Positions 34,713-44,155 of a DNA stretch of 64,000 nucleotides are shown one piece after another. Position 1 is the stretch's first letter. Each line of letters begins with the position of its first letter. The translations under genes were made by a program, and so were the position numbers. The notes below the pieces were generated by a model, which was not told where the DNA came from, searched no databases, and saw nothing but the letters and a program-made list of their open reading frames with translations. The DNA is from M3007 sp046316495 (lineage in GTDB: Bacteria; Bacteroidota; Bacteroidia; Chitinophagales; Saprospiraceae), in the NCBI GenBank assembly GCA_046316495.1, contig JBKDAM010000016.1, forward strand, positions 1 to 64,000, read 5' to 3'.

Positions 34713-37700
34713 TTACCTCCCGTCCAGTTTGGATTTCACCTCATTAATTACATAAGCTTCAATCACGTCACCGACTTTGATATCGTTGAAGTTTTTGACG
34801 GTTAGACCGCATTCCATTCCATTTTTTACCTCCTTCACATCTTCTTTAAAGCGCTTGAGAGAGGAAAGTTCTGCATTTTGGGTAGCGTTAGTTGGGTAGA
34901 TTACGATACCATCCCGGATAATTCGGACGTAGTGGTTCCTCGCAATTTTGCCCTCTTGTACATAACAACCGGCGACGGTACCTACCTTGGTTACCTTGAA
35001 CAGGTCGCGAACCTCCACTTGGCCCATGAATTCTTCTTCCTTGGTAGGCTCCAACATACCCTCCATTGCAGCCTTGATTTCCTCGATGGCCTCGTAGATG
35101 ATGGAGTAGGTTTTGATTTCGACCCCTTCTTTTTCGGCCAGCTTACGCGCACTGATGGATGGGCGAACTTGGAAACCTACGATGATGGCATCGGAAGCGG
35201 AGGCAAGCATGATATCGGAGTCAACGATTTGGCCAACGGCTTTGTGGATAACGGTCACCTGGATCTTATCCATAGACAGCTTGATCAACGAGTCGGAAAG
35301 TGCTTCTACAGAACCATCCACGTCCCCTTTTACGATCAATTTAAGCTCCTTAAAGTTACCCAGGGCTAGGCGGCGACCGATTTCATCCAAGCTAATCCGC
35401 TTAGTAGCTCTGGTGGCTTGTTCGCGAAGGATTTGAGAGCGCTTGGTTGCGATTTCTTTTGCTTCGGATTCGGAGGCAGCTTCTTTGATAATTTCGCCTG
35501 CTTGTGGGGCACCGGTAAGACCAAGAACCAATACGGGCATCCCAGGACCGGCGGAGGGAACCTCTTTGCCGCGGTCATTAAACATGGCGCGCACACGACC
35601 TGAGAATTCGCCTGCAATGATGGGATCCCCTTTATCGAGGGTACCATTTTGAACCAGGATTTTGGTTACATATCCCCGTCCTTTTTCCATAGAGGCCTCC
35701 AGAACGGTACCGACAGCGCGGCGTTTAGGATTGGCTTTTAGGTTAAGGATATCTGCTTCCAGAACAACTTTTTCAAGTAATTTATCAATATTTATGCCCT
35801 TTTTGGCAGAGATATCTTGGCTTGGAATTTTACCACCCCAGTCTTCCACCAACAAGTTCATTTGTGCCAATTCGTTTTTGATACGTTCGGCATCAGCGCC
35901 TTCTTTATCAATTTTGTTGATGGCAAAGATGATCGGTACATTAGCTGCTTGGGCGTGGCTGATGGCCTCTCTGGTTTGAGGCATGATCGCATCATCAGCT
36001 GCCACTACAATAATGGCGATATCGGTTACTTTAGCACCCCGTGCACGCATGGCGGTAAAGGCCTCGTGACCGGGAGTATCGAGGAAAGTGACTTTTCGTT
36101 CATCTCCTTCAATAGTTACTTTAACTTCGTAGGCACCGATGTGCTGAGTGATACCCCCTGCCTCACCGGCCATTACATTGGCTTTACGAATAAAGTCAAG
36201 CAACGATGTTTTACCGTGGTCAACGTGACCCATGACGGTAACGATTGGCTGGCGGGTGCGCAGATCCTCCTCGTTATCGACTTCATCTTCCACCTCCATT
36301 TGTTCTTCCGCGGAAATGAATTGCACTTCGAATCCAAATTCGCTGGCAACTACCTCGATGATTTCAGCATCCAGACGTTGGTTAATGGAAACGAAAATAC
36401 CAAGCGACATACAAGAAGTAATGATATCGATGGGCTTGACGCTCATGAGGGCTGCCAAATCAGAAACCGATACAAATTCAGTCACCTGCAATACACCGGA
36501 TTGATTGGCCTCCATTTCGGCCTGTTCGGCACGTTCACGGATCATGGAACGCTTATCCCGGCGAATTTTTTGGCGTTTCCGGCTAGCCCCGGCGCCGATG
36601 CGCGCCATGGTTTGGCGGATTTGATTTTCGATATCCTTTTGGGAAACCGGTTGTGGGGCTGCAGCACCACCGCCGGTGGTGCCACCTGGGCGGTTACCAC
36701 CTGGACGATTATTTCCGGCGCCTGCGGGACGGTTGCGGTTCCGATCACCTCCAGTAGTATTACTTGGACGGCGATCTCCCTGATTGGAGTTCAGCGAATC
36801 CTGAAGTGATTCTGCGGTAACTGGGCGCTGTACCTGCTTGCGTTTGCGTTTTTGGCGATCGCCTTCCGATTGGCCTGCTGGGCGTGGAGTACTAGGTGTA
36901 CCTGTTCCTGGAGCGCCCGCACCTGACTGAGGTCGATTTTGGTCTCGACGTTGTCCTTCGGAACCAGCTGGTCTGTTTTTGTTGGCACCAGCATTGGCGC
37001 CTCCCCTGCCACGATCATCCCTCCGATTGGAAGGGCTAGGCTTTGGAGATGGCTCCTTTTTAGCCTCCAGATTGATTCGTCCCAATACTTTAAGGCCTCG
37101 AAGAGACGGGGCTTCGGCACGGTACAAATCAGCTTCTCCTCCTTCTTCCGAAGCGACGGTGGGCTCTGGAGCTGGGCTCGGTGTTTCTTTGACAACCGGT
37201 TTGGGAGGGGCGGGAGCAGCCGGCTTTTCTACTTCTGGCGCAGGGCTGGAAGCAGCTGGCCTAGTGGTTTTAGCGGCCTTTTTAGGCTCCTCTTTGACTT
37301 CTTTTTTAGGCTCCGGCTTTGGCTCGGGCTTTGGAATGGTCAAATCAATTTTGCCGACAACCCGTAGTTGAGGCAGCTCACGCTTAATATTGCTCACTTC
37401 TTCTGTTTCCTTTTGAGGGGCTGCCGGGCTGGGAGGTAAGGTCAATTTAGGGAGTGGTGACGCGGGGGTCACAGGAGGAATGGGGCTAGACGCCGGCATT
37501 TCTACCGGATCTTTTTTCATAACCGGACGAAGCAGTTTGTCTGCCTCCTTTTTGATAGCAATGTCTTTCTGAAACTCTTTTTTCAGAACATCGAGCATCT
37601 CATCCGTGATCTCTGCCGTCGGCTTTTCCTCTACTTTGGAAAATCCTTTACTGTGAAGTGCCTCGACGATAGTGTGCAGACCTACGTTGAAATCTTTTGC

Positions 37701-37724
37701 TACCTTAATTAATTTTAATGCCAT
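34713..37724 (-). CDS. infB: Translation initiation factor IF-2
   Basis: A 1003-residue protein from the ATG at 37724 (MALKLIKVAKDFNVGLHTIV), the conserved Bacteroidota start; the open frame runs another 102 codons upstream but crosses the promoter. The N-terminal 480 residues hold the short initial domain and a long low-complexity linker rich in Pro/Ala/Lys/Glu, then Gly/Arg/Asn. The G domain follows with GHVDHGKTSLLD, DTPGHEAF and NKID, then domains II, III and C2, which binds fMet-tRNA. IF-2 positions the initiator tRNA in the 30S complex. Such long IF-2 linkers are usual in Bacteroidota. It stands alone with its own promoter and terminator. Confidence 0.97.
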   Translation of the reverse strand: MALKLIKVAKDFNVGLHTIVEALHSKGFSKVEEKPTAEITDEMLDVLKKEFQKDIAIKKEADKLLRPVMKKDPVEMPASSPIPPVTPASPLPKLTLPPSPAAPQKETEEVSNIKRELPQLRVVGKIDLTIPKPEPKPEPKKEVKEEPKKAAKTTRPAASSPAPEVEKPAAPAPPKPVVKETPSPAPEPTVASEEGGEADLYRAEAPSLRGLKVLGRINLEAKKEPSPKPSPSNRRDDRGRGGANAGANKNRPAGSEGQRRDQNRPQSGAGAPGTGTPSTPRPAGQSEGDRQKRKRKQVQRPVTAESLQDSLNSNQGDRRPSNTTGGDRNRNRPAGAGNNRPGGNRPGGTTGGGAAAPQPVSQKDIENQIRQTMARIGAGASRKRQKIRRDKRSMIRERAEQAEMEANQSGVLQVTEFVSVSDLAALMSVKPIDIITSCMSLGIFVSINQRLDAEIIEVVASEFGFEVQFISAEEQMEVEDEVDNEEDLRTRQPIVTVMGHVDHGKTSLLDFIRKANVMAGEAGGITQHIGAYEVKVTIEGDERKVTFLDTPGHEAFTAMRARGAKVTDIAIIVVAADDAIMPQTREAISHAQAANVPIIFAINKIDKEGADAERIKNELAQMNLLVEDWGGKIPSQDISAKKGINIDKLLEKVVLEADILNLKANPKRRAVGTVLEASMEKGRGYVTKILVQNGTLDKGDPIIAGEFSGRVRAMFNDRGKEVPSAGPGMPVLVLGLTGAPQAGEIIKEAASESEAKEIATKRSQILREQATRATKRISLDEIGRRLALGNFKELKLIVKGDVDGSVEALSDSLIKLSMDKIQVTVIHKAVGQIVDSDIMLASASDAIIVGFQVRPSISARKLAEKEGVEIKTYSIIYEAIEEIKAAMEGMLEPTKEEEFMGQVEVRDLFKVTKVGTVAGCYVQEGKIARNHYVRIIRDGIVIYPTNATQNAELSSLKRFKEDVKEVKNGMECGLTVKNFNDIKVGDVIEAYVINEVKSKLDGR

Positions 37725-37776
37725 GCAGTGATTGGTCCTGCTGAAAAAACAGAAGTTAGTGATTGTAATAATGCCG

Positions 37777-37784
37777 CAAAGATA
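37777..37784 (-). promoter_or_regulatory. -7 promoter box of infB
   Basis: TATCTTTG on the minus strand, perfect to consensus, with a TTG about 22 nt upstream as the -33 element; leader about 50 nt. Confidence 0.72.
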
Positions 37785-37859
37785 TATATAATATTCCAAG
37801 GATTCACAATTATTTCGATGATTATAGATGCGGTTAACATTCCGGCCAGGTGTTTGAAT

Positions 37860-37867
37860 TACCTTTG
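37860..37867 (+). promoter_or_regulatory. -7 promoter box abutting the BaiN-like start
   Basis: TACCTTTG is a perfect box and ends only 4 nt before the ATG at 37872, so transcription would begin at or within a base or two of the start codon (leaderless mRNA). Confidence 0.65.
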
Positions 37868-37871
37868 CCCG

Positions 37872-39095
37872 ATGAATGTAGTGGTAATCGGAGGCGGTGC
37901 TGCCGGTTTTTTTGGGGCCCTTGCCTTGGCGGAACGAAAAACGGGAGCGAATGTCCTTCTTCTCGAAAAAAGCAATAAAACCCTCCAAAAGGTAAGGGTC
38001 AGCGGAGGTGGCCGCTGCAATGTCACGCATGCCTGCTTTGATCCCCGCCAGCTAACCTCTTACTACCCAAGAGGAGGCAAAGAGCTGTATGGCCCCTTCA
38101 CCCGATTCGGGCCCTCCGATACCATCAATTGGTTTGCAAAAAGAGGCGTCCAACTCAAAACAGAGTCGGACGGAAGGATTTTTCCGGAGTCCGATTCGTC
38201 CCAAACCATTATCGACTGCTTCGCACGGCAAGCTGCCCGGCTTGGAGTAGAGGTGCGAACCAGTACCAGAGTAGACCGACTCGAACAGTTACCGGATGGC
38301 CGATGGCGCATCCTGATTGGCCCAACTGGCGAGGCTTTGATCGCCGACCGGGTGCTGCTCACAACCGGAAGCAGTGAAGCCACCTGGAATGCACTGCAGC
38401 AAACCGGTATCCCCATCGTTCCTGCTGTCCCCTCTTTGTTTACATTCCATACAAAGGACACCCGACTCAAAGAATTGGCCGGAGTGGCAGTGCCGAACGC
38501 TTATTTGCAAATCCAAGGCAGCAAGTTCAGCAGCGAAGGCGCCGTATTGATTACACATTGGGGACTGAGTGGACCCGGGGTACTAAAACTATCGGCTTGG
38601 GGAGCCCGGTATCTACACGAAGTAAATTATCATTTTAATTTGATTATCAATTGGTTGGGAAACGGAAAAGTAGAAGAAATAGCCCAGGAGTTGACCGAGC
38701 TAAAATCACAACTCGGTAAAAAACAAGTGGCGAGTCAACCTCAAAAACAGGTACCTTCCAGACTCTGGCAACAACTCACCCAGGCAGCCGGAATCGACCC
38801 AAGTACCCGCTGGGCCGACCTTTCCAAAAAACAATTACAACAACTGGCTACCGAACTGGGCGCTGGCAATTTTGCCATCAATGGAAAAAGCACTTTCAAA
38901 GAAGAATTCGTCACTGCTGGAGGCATCGAACTAAAAGCAGTAGACTTTAAAACATTTGGAAGCAAGTCCTTCCCCGGACTTTATTTCGCAGGGGAAGTGT
39001 TGAATATCGATGCAATCACCGGAGGATTTAACTTTCAGGCAGCCTGGACCGGTGGGTGGATCGCTGGCAACGCGATAGCAGATAGTTTGATCTAG
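37872..39095 (+). CDS. BaiN/HI0933-family FAD-dependent oxidoreductase
   Basis: A 407-residue flavoprotein from the ATG at 37872, chosen because it directly precedes the FAD motif VVVIGGGAAGFFGALALAE; the open frame extends 48 codons upstream through the promoter. Other landmarks are VSGGGRCNVTHAC and the C-terminal FAD-contacting block GLYFAGEVLNIDAITGGFNFQ with AWTGGWIAG. The HI0933/YhiN/BaiN family is widespread but poorly understood; some gut members saturate steroid double bonds. The substrate here is unknown. Divergent from infB. Confidence 0.9.
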   Translation: MNVVVIGGGAAGFFGALALAERKTGANVLLLEKSNKTLQKVRVSGGGRCNVTHACFDPRQLTSYYPRGGKELYGPFTRFGPSDTINWFAKRGVQLKTESDGRIFPESDSSQTIIDCFARQAARLGVEVRTSTRVDRLEQLPDGRWRILIGPTGEALIADRVLLTTGSSEATWNALQQTGIPIVPAVPSLFTFHTKDTRLKELAGVAVPNAYLQIQGSKFSSEGAVLITHWGLSGPGVLKLSAWGARYLHEVNYHFNLIINWLGNGKVEEIAQELTELKSQLGKKQVASQPQKQVPSRLWQQLTQAAGIDPSTRWADLSKKQLQQLATELGAGNFAINGKSTFKEEFVTAGGIELKAVDFKTFGSKSFPGLYFAGEVLNIDAITGGFNFQAAWTGGWIAGNAIADSLI

Positions 39096-39121
39096 CAATC
39101 CTATTTTCGCCTGCCCCAAAA

Positions 39122-39167
39122 ATAAAAAACGGGAATTTGGCAAACTGCCAGATTCCCGTTCTAAAAA
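39122..39167. terminator. Bidirectional terminator between the flavoprotein gene and rplS
   Basis: Stem AACGGGAAT/ATTCCCGTT extended by five further pairs (one G-T) to a 5-nt loop, with A and T runs on the flanks. Confidence 0.88.
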
Positions 39168-39183
39168 AAGCGAAACAAAGACC

Positions 39184-39546
39184 TTAAACGCCCCGCTTCA
39201 ACTCCTTAATACGAGCTTTCTTACCCACCAATCCGCGCAGGTAGTACAGGCGTGAACGGCGAACCCGACCGCGCTTCACTACTTGGATGCTGGCAATGTT
39301 TGGATTGGTCATAGCGAAAATACGCTCTACTCCTACGCCATGCGACATCTTGCGGACAGTAAAGGTCTTGGTAGCTCCATTTCCTTTAATCTGAATCACA
39401 TCACCGCGGTACGCCTGCTCGCGCGTTTTGTCACCTTCCGTGATGCGATAAGTCAAAATAATCGTGTCGCCGGTGTTGAAGTCCGGGAAATCAGGCTGCT
39501 TAAGCATCTGATTTTGGACAAACTGAATGGCTTCTAATTCTTTCAT
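39184..39546 (-). CDS. rplS: 50S ribosomal protein L19
   Basis: A 120-residue ribosomal protein from the ATG at 39546; the longer frame to 39594 runs through the promoter. It shows FNTGDTIILTYRITEG, RGDVIQIKG, the ERIFAM segment and the C-terminal KRGRVRRSRLYYLRGLVGKKARI typical of L19, which sits at the 30S-50S interface. A perfect -7 box lies 26 nt upstream. Not accompanied by the rimM/trmD genes found next to it in many bacteria. Confidence 0.97.
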   Translation of the reverse strand: MKELEAIQFVQNQMLKQPDFPDFNTGDTIILTYRITEGDKTREQAYRGDVIQIKGNGATKTFTVRKMSHGVGVERIFAMTNPNIASIQVVKRGRVRRSRLYYLRGLVGKKARIKELKRGV

Positions 39547-39572
39547 TATCTTTATTCTTTTAAAAAGAGCCG

Positions 39573-39580
39573 CAAAGGTA
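39573..39580 (-). promoter_or_regulatory. -7 promoter box of rplS
   Basis: TACCTTTG on the minus strand, perfect to consensus; leader about 20 nt. Confidence 0.7.
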
Positions 39581-39739
39581 GCATAAATCGCCAACTAAAA
39601 AAGCTTTTTTCCAAAAAAGATACCAAAATAATAACAAAGTACCCCTTGCGCCTGTTTGTACGAACAATACTCGGTCATCCTGCAAACTAGAAACCATCCG
39701 ACCAATTCCCCCCCTCATTTGTTAATATTTGCAAACAAG

Positions 39740-39771
39740 TTGAAAAATAGATATTATAACACTTATCTTTG
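39740..39771 (+). promoter_or_regulatory. Complete -33/-7 promoter of yceI
   Basis: TTG (39740-39742), 21-nt spacer, then TATCTTTG (39764-39771): a textbook Bacteroidota promoter, followed by a leader of about 25 nt. Confidence 0.8.
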
Positions 39772-39802
39772 CAACATCATTTAAAAATTTAACTAATTCA
39801 CC

Positions 39803-40384
39803 ATGAAGAAATTGTTTCTATTGCCCCTTCTCGCTCTAGTGGCTATGTCCGCTTACGTTTCCACTACTTACACCGTGAATACTTCTGCTTCCAACATTGT
39901 TTGGAAAGGATACAAAGTAACTGGCCAGCACACCGGCAACGTAAAAGTTAAAAATGGTAGCTTGGTGATGACAGACGGAAAACTAACTGGCGGTTCTTTC
40001 GAAGTAGACATGAACTCCATCACTTGCACCGACTTGCAAGGCGAATACGCCGACAAACTGGTGGGCCACCTCAAATCAGATGACTTTTTTGGCTCATCCA
40101 GCTATCCAACTACCAAGTTTGTGATCACTCGTGCCATCCCAACCGATTCTAAAGGAAACTACAAGATTATCGGCAATCTTACCATTAAGCAATCTACTAA
40201 AGAAGTGCGCTTCAACGCCCTGGTGACAGAAAGCAATGGTATGGTGAATGCTTCTGGTAAAATGACCATCGACCGCTCCGACTACGATGTACGGTTCGGT
40301 TCTGGTTCGTTCTTTGATGGCTTGGGAGACAAAACCATCTACGACGACTTTGACTTAGAAATCTCTTTGTCTGCTAAGAAATAA
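39803..40384 (+). CDS. YceI family secreted lipocalin-like protein
   Basis: A 193-residue protein with a signal peptide (MKKLFLLPLLALVAMSAYVS). The rest is the YceI beta barrel: TYTVNTSASNIVWKGYKVTGQHTGNVKV at the start and FGSGSFFDGLGDKTIYDDFDLEISL at the end. YceI proteins bind isoprenoid-like lipids in the periplasm and help with stress and transport. It has its own full promoter and terminator, so it is a single-gene unit, probably well expressed. Confidence 0.94.
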   Translation: MKKLFLLPLLALVAMSAYVSTTYTVNTSASNIVWKGYKVTGQHTGNVKVKNGSLVMTDGKLTGGSFEVDMNSITCTDLQGEYADKLVGHLKSDDFFGSSSYPTTKFVITRAIPTDSKGNYKIIGNLTIKQSTKEVRFNALVTESNGMVNASGKMTIDRSDYDVRFGSGSFFDGLGDKTIYDDFDLEISLSAKK

Positions 40385-40436
40385 TTTCCCTGTACGGGAA
40401 TTTTGGGCAACCCAACTCGTTGATTTGCCCTCTCTT

Positions 40437-40471
40437 GAAAAGCTCTTCGACCACTCGAAGGGCTTTTCTTT
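40437..40471 (+). terminator. Terminator after yceI
   Basis: Stem GAAAAGCTCTTCGA/TCGAAGGGCTTTTC with a 4-nt loop and a T-rich tail. Two smaller hairpins precede it: TTCCC/GGGAA (40386-40400) and GGGCAA/TTGCCC (40405-40430), so the yceI mRNA ends in three stacked stems. Confidence 0.8.
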
Positions 40472-40525
40472 TACCAAACCTTATTTTTTTCCTTTTTTTT
40501 AAAGGGAAAATTAGGAGCAGCCCCC

Positions 40526-40533
40526 TATCTTTG
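40526..40533 (+). promoter_or_regulatory. -7 promoter box of the 40639 gene
   Basis: TATCTTTG, perfect to consensus; leader about 100 nt with no obvious structure. Confidence 0.65.
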
Positions 40534-40638
40534 CATTTGGATGAGCTAAACACTGCGAACAGGAATGCAGCGCGCTCGTTTCTTCCAACTTGCTTATAAT
40601 CCACTCCAAAATAACATCGCATCCGCTACAGTCTACAA

Positions 40639-41778
40639 ATGCGCCATTTTGCCTTCAGTATAGCCATTGCCTTCACTGGTCTTTTTGCGTTGAGCAGCAC
40701 CCTGCCCCAACACAACAATCCCGTTTACCCGGTTTGGGGGCTGTACAATTCCGCATCTTTGCGCCAATTTATACCGCTCGACCCGCCTGTGGTGCGCATT
40801 CCGACTGGAACGCCTACGGCCCAAGACAGTGCTTCCACCGCCTTTAAAATCGCTCTATTCAATTACGCTACCTATGATAGCGTTTATCCGTTGCAAATGA
40901 AGCGGTTTTTACAACGGGAATTGCCAGGGGCAACCCTCTCCGAGTTTTGGGAAGGATCCAGTACGGCGCTTGAGCAACAACTTCAACTTCAACAGGCGGT
41001 GGTTTTAGCCTACCCATCCAACGGAGATCCTGCCCTTTTAGCTGCCTACGGCAAAAAACTAAGGGCATTTGTTCGTCAAGGCGGCCTGCTTCTTATAACA
41101 GGTACCCACGCTTCTTCCATCTTAAAACAAACCGGCTTACTGGACAGTGAGTACGCTCAATATTTTGAGACCGCGGGAATCCACCTCAAAAAAGATCAGC
41201 ACAGCGTCTTTTTTGGTGTGCCAGGTGATTTTTCAATCCGGAAAAATTACACCTACCCGCTTGAAATGAACGACCCCGGTTTTGTCGCACTTGCAGAATC
41301 TCAAGGTATGCCCGTTGTCGGCTACAAAGAGTTGGGCGAAGGCAAGATTGTTTATTTAGGGTTCGAATACTACGAAGACGAGGATATTCCTTCCCAAATT
41401 CTTGGCAATATCTTCCAATGGAGCCTTTCTCCTGCTACATCAACACCCCTTCCAACCGAAACCCAACGTTCACTTCCTAAACGCAACGAGGAAATATTAT
41501 TCTCCGGAACCGAACGAAAGGTAGATCTTAAGATTTACCCCAACCCTTACTTTGAAAAAGCAGCCTTGGAGTTTGAATTGGAAAAGAATAATCAGGTTTC
41601 CGTTGAAATGACCGATGAACTCGGTACCTCCTCTACCCTACTGCTCCCCCTGCGAAGCCTTTCCCCCGGTAATTATCGGGTAGAAATACCCGACTTGGCC
41701 CCCGGCATTTATTTTATTAAATGCAAAATTGGAGGCCAAATCGAGGTACGTAAGGTGGTCAAACATTCCCGTCAGTAA
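40639..41778 (+). CDS. Secreted amidotransferase-fold protein with T9SS domain
   Basis: A 379-residue precursor with a signal-like start (IAIAFTGLFALSS). Residues about 65-265 look like the Rossmann-like class-I amidotransferase/trehalose-utilisation fold: KIALFNYATYDSV, AVVLAYPSNGD, RAFVRQGGLLLITGTH, GEGKIVYLGFEYYEDED, but no catalytic Cys is visible in place of the usual GxCxG. The last 85 residues (LKIYPNPYFEKAALEFELE to EVRKVVKHSRQ) are a T9SS type A sorting domain. A non-enzymatic or sugar-binding role is possible. Convergent with the TonB receptor, 10 bp away. Confidence 0.75.
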   Translation: MRHFAFSIAIAFTGLFALSSTLPQHNNPVYPVWGLYNSASLRQFIPLDPPVVRIPTGTPTAQDSASTAFKIALFNYATYDSVYPLQMKRFLQRELPGATLSEFWEGSSTALEQQLQLQQAVVLAYPSNGDPALLAAYGKKLRAFVRQGGLLLITGTHASSILKQTGLLDSEYAQYFETAGIHLKKDQHSVFFGVPGDFSIRKNYTYPLEMNDPGFVALAESQGMPVVGYKELGEGKIVYLGFEYYEDEDIPSQILGNIFQWSLSPATSTPLPTETQRSLPKRNEEILFSGTERKVDLKIYPNPYFEKAALEFELEKNNQVSVEMTDELGTSSTLLLPLRSLSPGNYRVEIPDLAPGIYFIKCKIGGQIEVRKVVKHSRQ

Positions 41779-41788
41779 GTCCTATCTT

Positions 41789-43996
41789 TTAGCCTAGTTG
41801 GGCTCGAAGGGCTATGAACAAGTTCCTACCTGGGCCATTGATCCCCGAAGCGAAGGTTCTGTAAGCAACGTCAAAAAGGTTGTCTACGCCTATCTGTATT
41901 CGCCAAGCTGGTCCAGCTTGGTAATGAAACCGCAGATGTATGGTCTGCCAAGCAGGCATTCCTCCTTCCGGCGCATACTGCTCGTTGTCTTCCCCATTCA
42001 GGGCATATTGCTCTATTGGCTTGCTCCCATTCCATAAACAATACGCTTCAGCCCCTCCTTTCCGATGTTGGTACCGAAGACCAACGCGCCCGTAAATGGG
42101 TGGGATATGGTCCAATGGGCTGCTTCCTGTTGCTTCCAAAACCCTTCCTTTTGTATAGGTGTAATTGGCCGTTAACATCCAACCTTTGTACAGTTCCCAT
42201 TCTACACTTGAAGTTAGCCCATAAAGGACCGCCTGGCGTTTGTTTTGGTTGGCTAATACCCGGCTCCATTCGCCATCATACAGAATAGAATCTTGACCAT
42301 TAAAGGAAAAATCATCTGTCACGATCGCATTGTTAAATAAGGTATACCAGGCAGCAAACTCCCAGCGCAGCCCCGGAAATACCTTCCATAACCATCCTGC
42401 TTCCAGGTTATAGGTCTGCTCAGGACGAATTCCGGGATTGGGCACAATTAAACTTCCCGGTTGGGAGTCGAATACCTTGCCCAAATCATCTACATTAGGC
42501 GTCCGGAATCCAGACGACAAGTTAGCTCGCAACGTCAAAGCAGGCCTGACCGCAAATACACCTCCGATATTGCCAGAGGCGATCGGCTGGCGCTGCCGAA
42601 CGACAGAAAAGGGAAAAGGAAAATAAGTGGTGTCCTTAAATAATGCATCCAGCTCTGCGTAACCCACTCGAGCGCCTGCGTGCAAGGTCCCTCTTCCAAG
42701 ATAAACGGTGTACGTTGTAAAAGCAGAAGCGCTCCAAAGTTGGCTGCCCCCATCCGGATATCGGGTACCAGCAAAAGTTCGAATACCCGTGTCAATCTGT
42801 TCCTCAAAGGCCTCGGAAACCACGTTGTTGTGCTGAACATCGGCACCCATCCGAAGAGAGTACCTCTCCCCGTGCCGCTCCCCAAGAGTAGTCATCCCCC
42901 AAACACCAACCTGCTCCGTCTGATTGCGCCGGTTTGGGTTATCAAAGCGCCTGGATATTCGACTTTCTTCCAGGTGTTGATAACTTAAGGTCGTGCGAAT
43001 TCCACCATTCCACCAGCCAGCAGAGGCCAATTGAAGGTGGTAGGCCGCCAGGAAACGGGTCTGTGGACCGTAGTTCCATTCAGCATATCGCAATCCTTGT
43101 CCGCCGAAACCAGGATCTGTCAACCGGTCATATCGGGGAACCAATCCAGAGTTGCTGAACTGAAGATTCAATCCGTGTTGCACTCGATCGGAGGGCCTAA
43201 ATAGTACTTTTTGGAGTACATCATATTGTTGATAGCCGCTCCTTTTTTGCACATACGGATCTGGGTTGGCAACCAATGAATCCTTTCCCTGGAACCGCTC
43301 CACGTAATAGTTCCTGAGTCCGAAAACAGGAGCCTCGCCTCCCCGGGTCCCCATGCGTACATCCCCAAAATCGCTGTAAGTCAGACTGGTGTATGTCCCC
43401 CACCGCTTTCCACCAACCTGAAAACCAAGGTTCGCTGTCCGCTCTCGATTGGCAGACCCCATGCGAACCATGGCGGTCCCTTTGGTGATTCGCTGCCCAG
43501 CCTGGTTACTTAGCACAGGGTTTTTGGTGTAAAAACAAACTGCTCCACCCAGGGCATCGGAACCATAGACGGTTGAAGCAGGCCCAAATAATACCTCCAC
43601 TCGCTCCAGTGCATTATGGTCCATCGTGATGCTGTTTTGAAGATGCCCAGATCGATAGATAGCGTTGTTCATGCGGATACCATCTACCACCAACAGCACC
43701 CTGCTTGCTTCAAATCCCCGAAGCACCGGACTACCTCCACCCTGTTGGCTCCTTTGAACAAAAACAGAGCCCGTCGCTTGCAATAAATCGGCTGTGGTTT
43801 GTGCATTCACTGCCTCCATAGTAGCCTTGGTTAAGACTTTAACAGATTGAGCAACAGCAGCTCGGCTTTGTACCACTTGGCTCGCAGAAATCACGGTTTC
43901 TTCCAGTACCGTTTCGGCACTGTCGACCGTCCTTTGAGCGTTGGCAAGGAATGGAACCAACACTAGCCACCCTACCAATATTGTTATTTGTTGCAT
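41789..43996 (-). CDS. TonB-dependent receptor (heme/hemoglobin- or vitamin-type)
   Basis: A 735-residue precursor from the ATG at 43996 (MQQITILVGW), which gives a signal peptide ending FLANAQ; the longer frame lacks one. A TonB-box-like ETVISASQV follows, then the plug (about 45-155; SPVLRGFEASRVLLVVDGIRMNNAIYRSGHLQN, VEVLFGPASTVYGSDALGGAV) and a 22-strand barrel ending NLFIALRAQLG. The plug resembles heme/hemoglobin receptors more than SusC proteins; no CarboxypepD domain or SusD partner is present. The 159-bp leader upstream has no gene and one box that resembles a B12 element. Substrate unproven. Confidence 0.9.
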   Translation of the reverse strand: MQQITILVGWLVLVPFLANAQRTVDSAETVLEETVISASQVVQSRAAVAQSVKVLTKATMEAVNAQTTADLLQATGSVFVQRSQQGGGSPVLRGFEASRVLLVVDGIRMNNAIYRSGHLQNSITMDHNALERVEVLFGPASTVYGSDALGGAVCFYTKNPVLSNQAGQRITKGTAMVRMGSANRERTANLGFQVGGKRWGTYTSLTYSDFGDVRMGTRGGEAPVFGLRNYYVERFQGKDSLVANPDPYVQKRSGYQQYDVLQKVLFRPSDRVQHGLNLQFSNSGLVPRYDRLTDPGFGGQGLRYAEWNYGPQTRFLAAYHLQLASAGWWNGGIRTTLSYQHLEESRISRRFDNPNRRNQTEQVGVWGMTTLGERHGERYSLRMGADVQHNNVVSEAFEEQIDTGIRTFAGTRYPDGGSQLWSASAFTTYTVYLGRGTLHAGARVGYAELDALFKDTTYFPFPFSVVRQRQPIASGNIGGVFAVRPALTLRANLSSGFRTPNVDDLGKVFDSQPGSLIVPNPGIRPEQTYNLEAGWLWKVFPGLRWEFAAWYTLFNNAIVTDDFSFNGQDSILYDGEWSRVLANQNKRQAVLYGLTSSVEWELYKGWMLTANYTYTKGRVLEATGSSPLDHIPPIYGRVGLRYQHRKGGAEAYCLWNGSKPIEQYALNGEDNEQYAPEGGMPAWQTIHLRFHYQAGPAWRIQIGVDNLFDVAYRTFASGINGPGRNLFIALRAQLG

Positions 43997-44155
43997 ATAT
44001 ATAATACCGATAGGCCTCCTGCCTGCACCGACCGTAGATTTCGCGGAGCAGCTAGAAGCCAACCAAATTCGCTCACGCTTGCATGCCATGAACCAATTCT
44101 GTTCAAGCAAGCAAGAAAAGTGGAGCTGTTAAGAAAAAGTTGAAAAACACGTTGT

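Noticed and set aside
35817..36809. Long plus-strand open frame of 330 codons inside infB
   Set aside because: It is antisense to the certain IF-2 G domain and has no recognisable domain; a shadow.
37725..38030. N-terminal extension of infB by 102 codons
   Set aside because: It crosses a perfect -7 promoter box and the conserved Bacteroidota IF-2 start MALKLIKVAKDF is at 37724.
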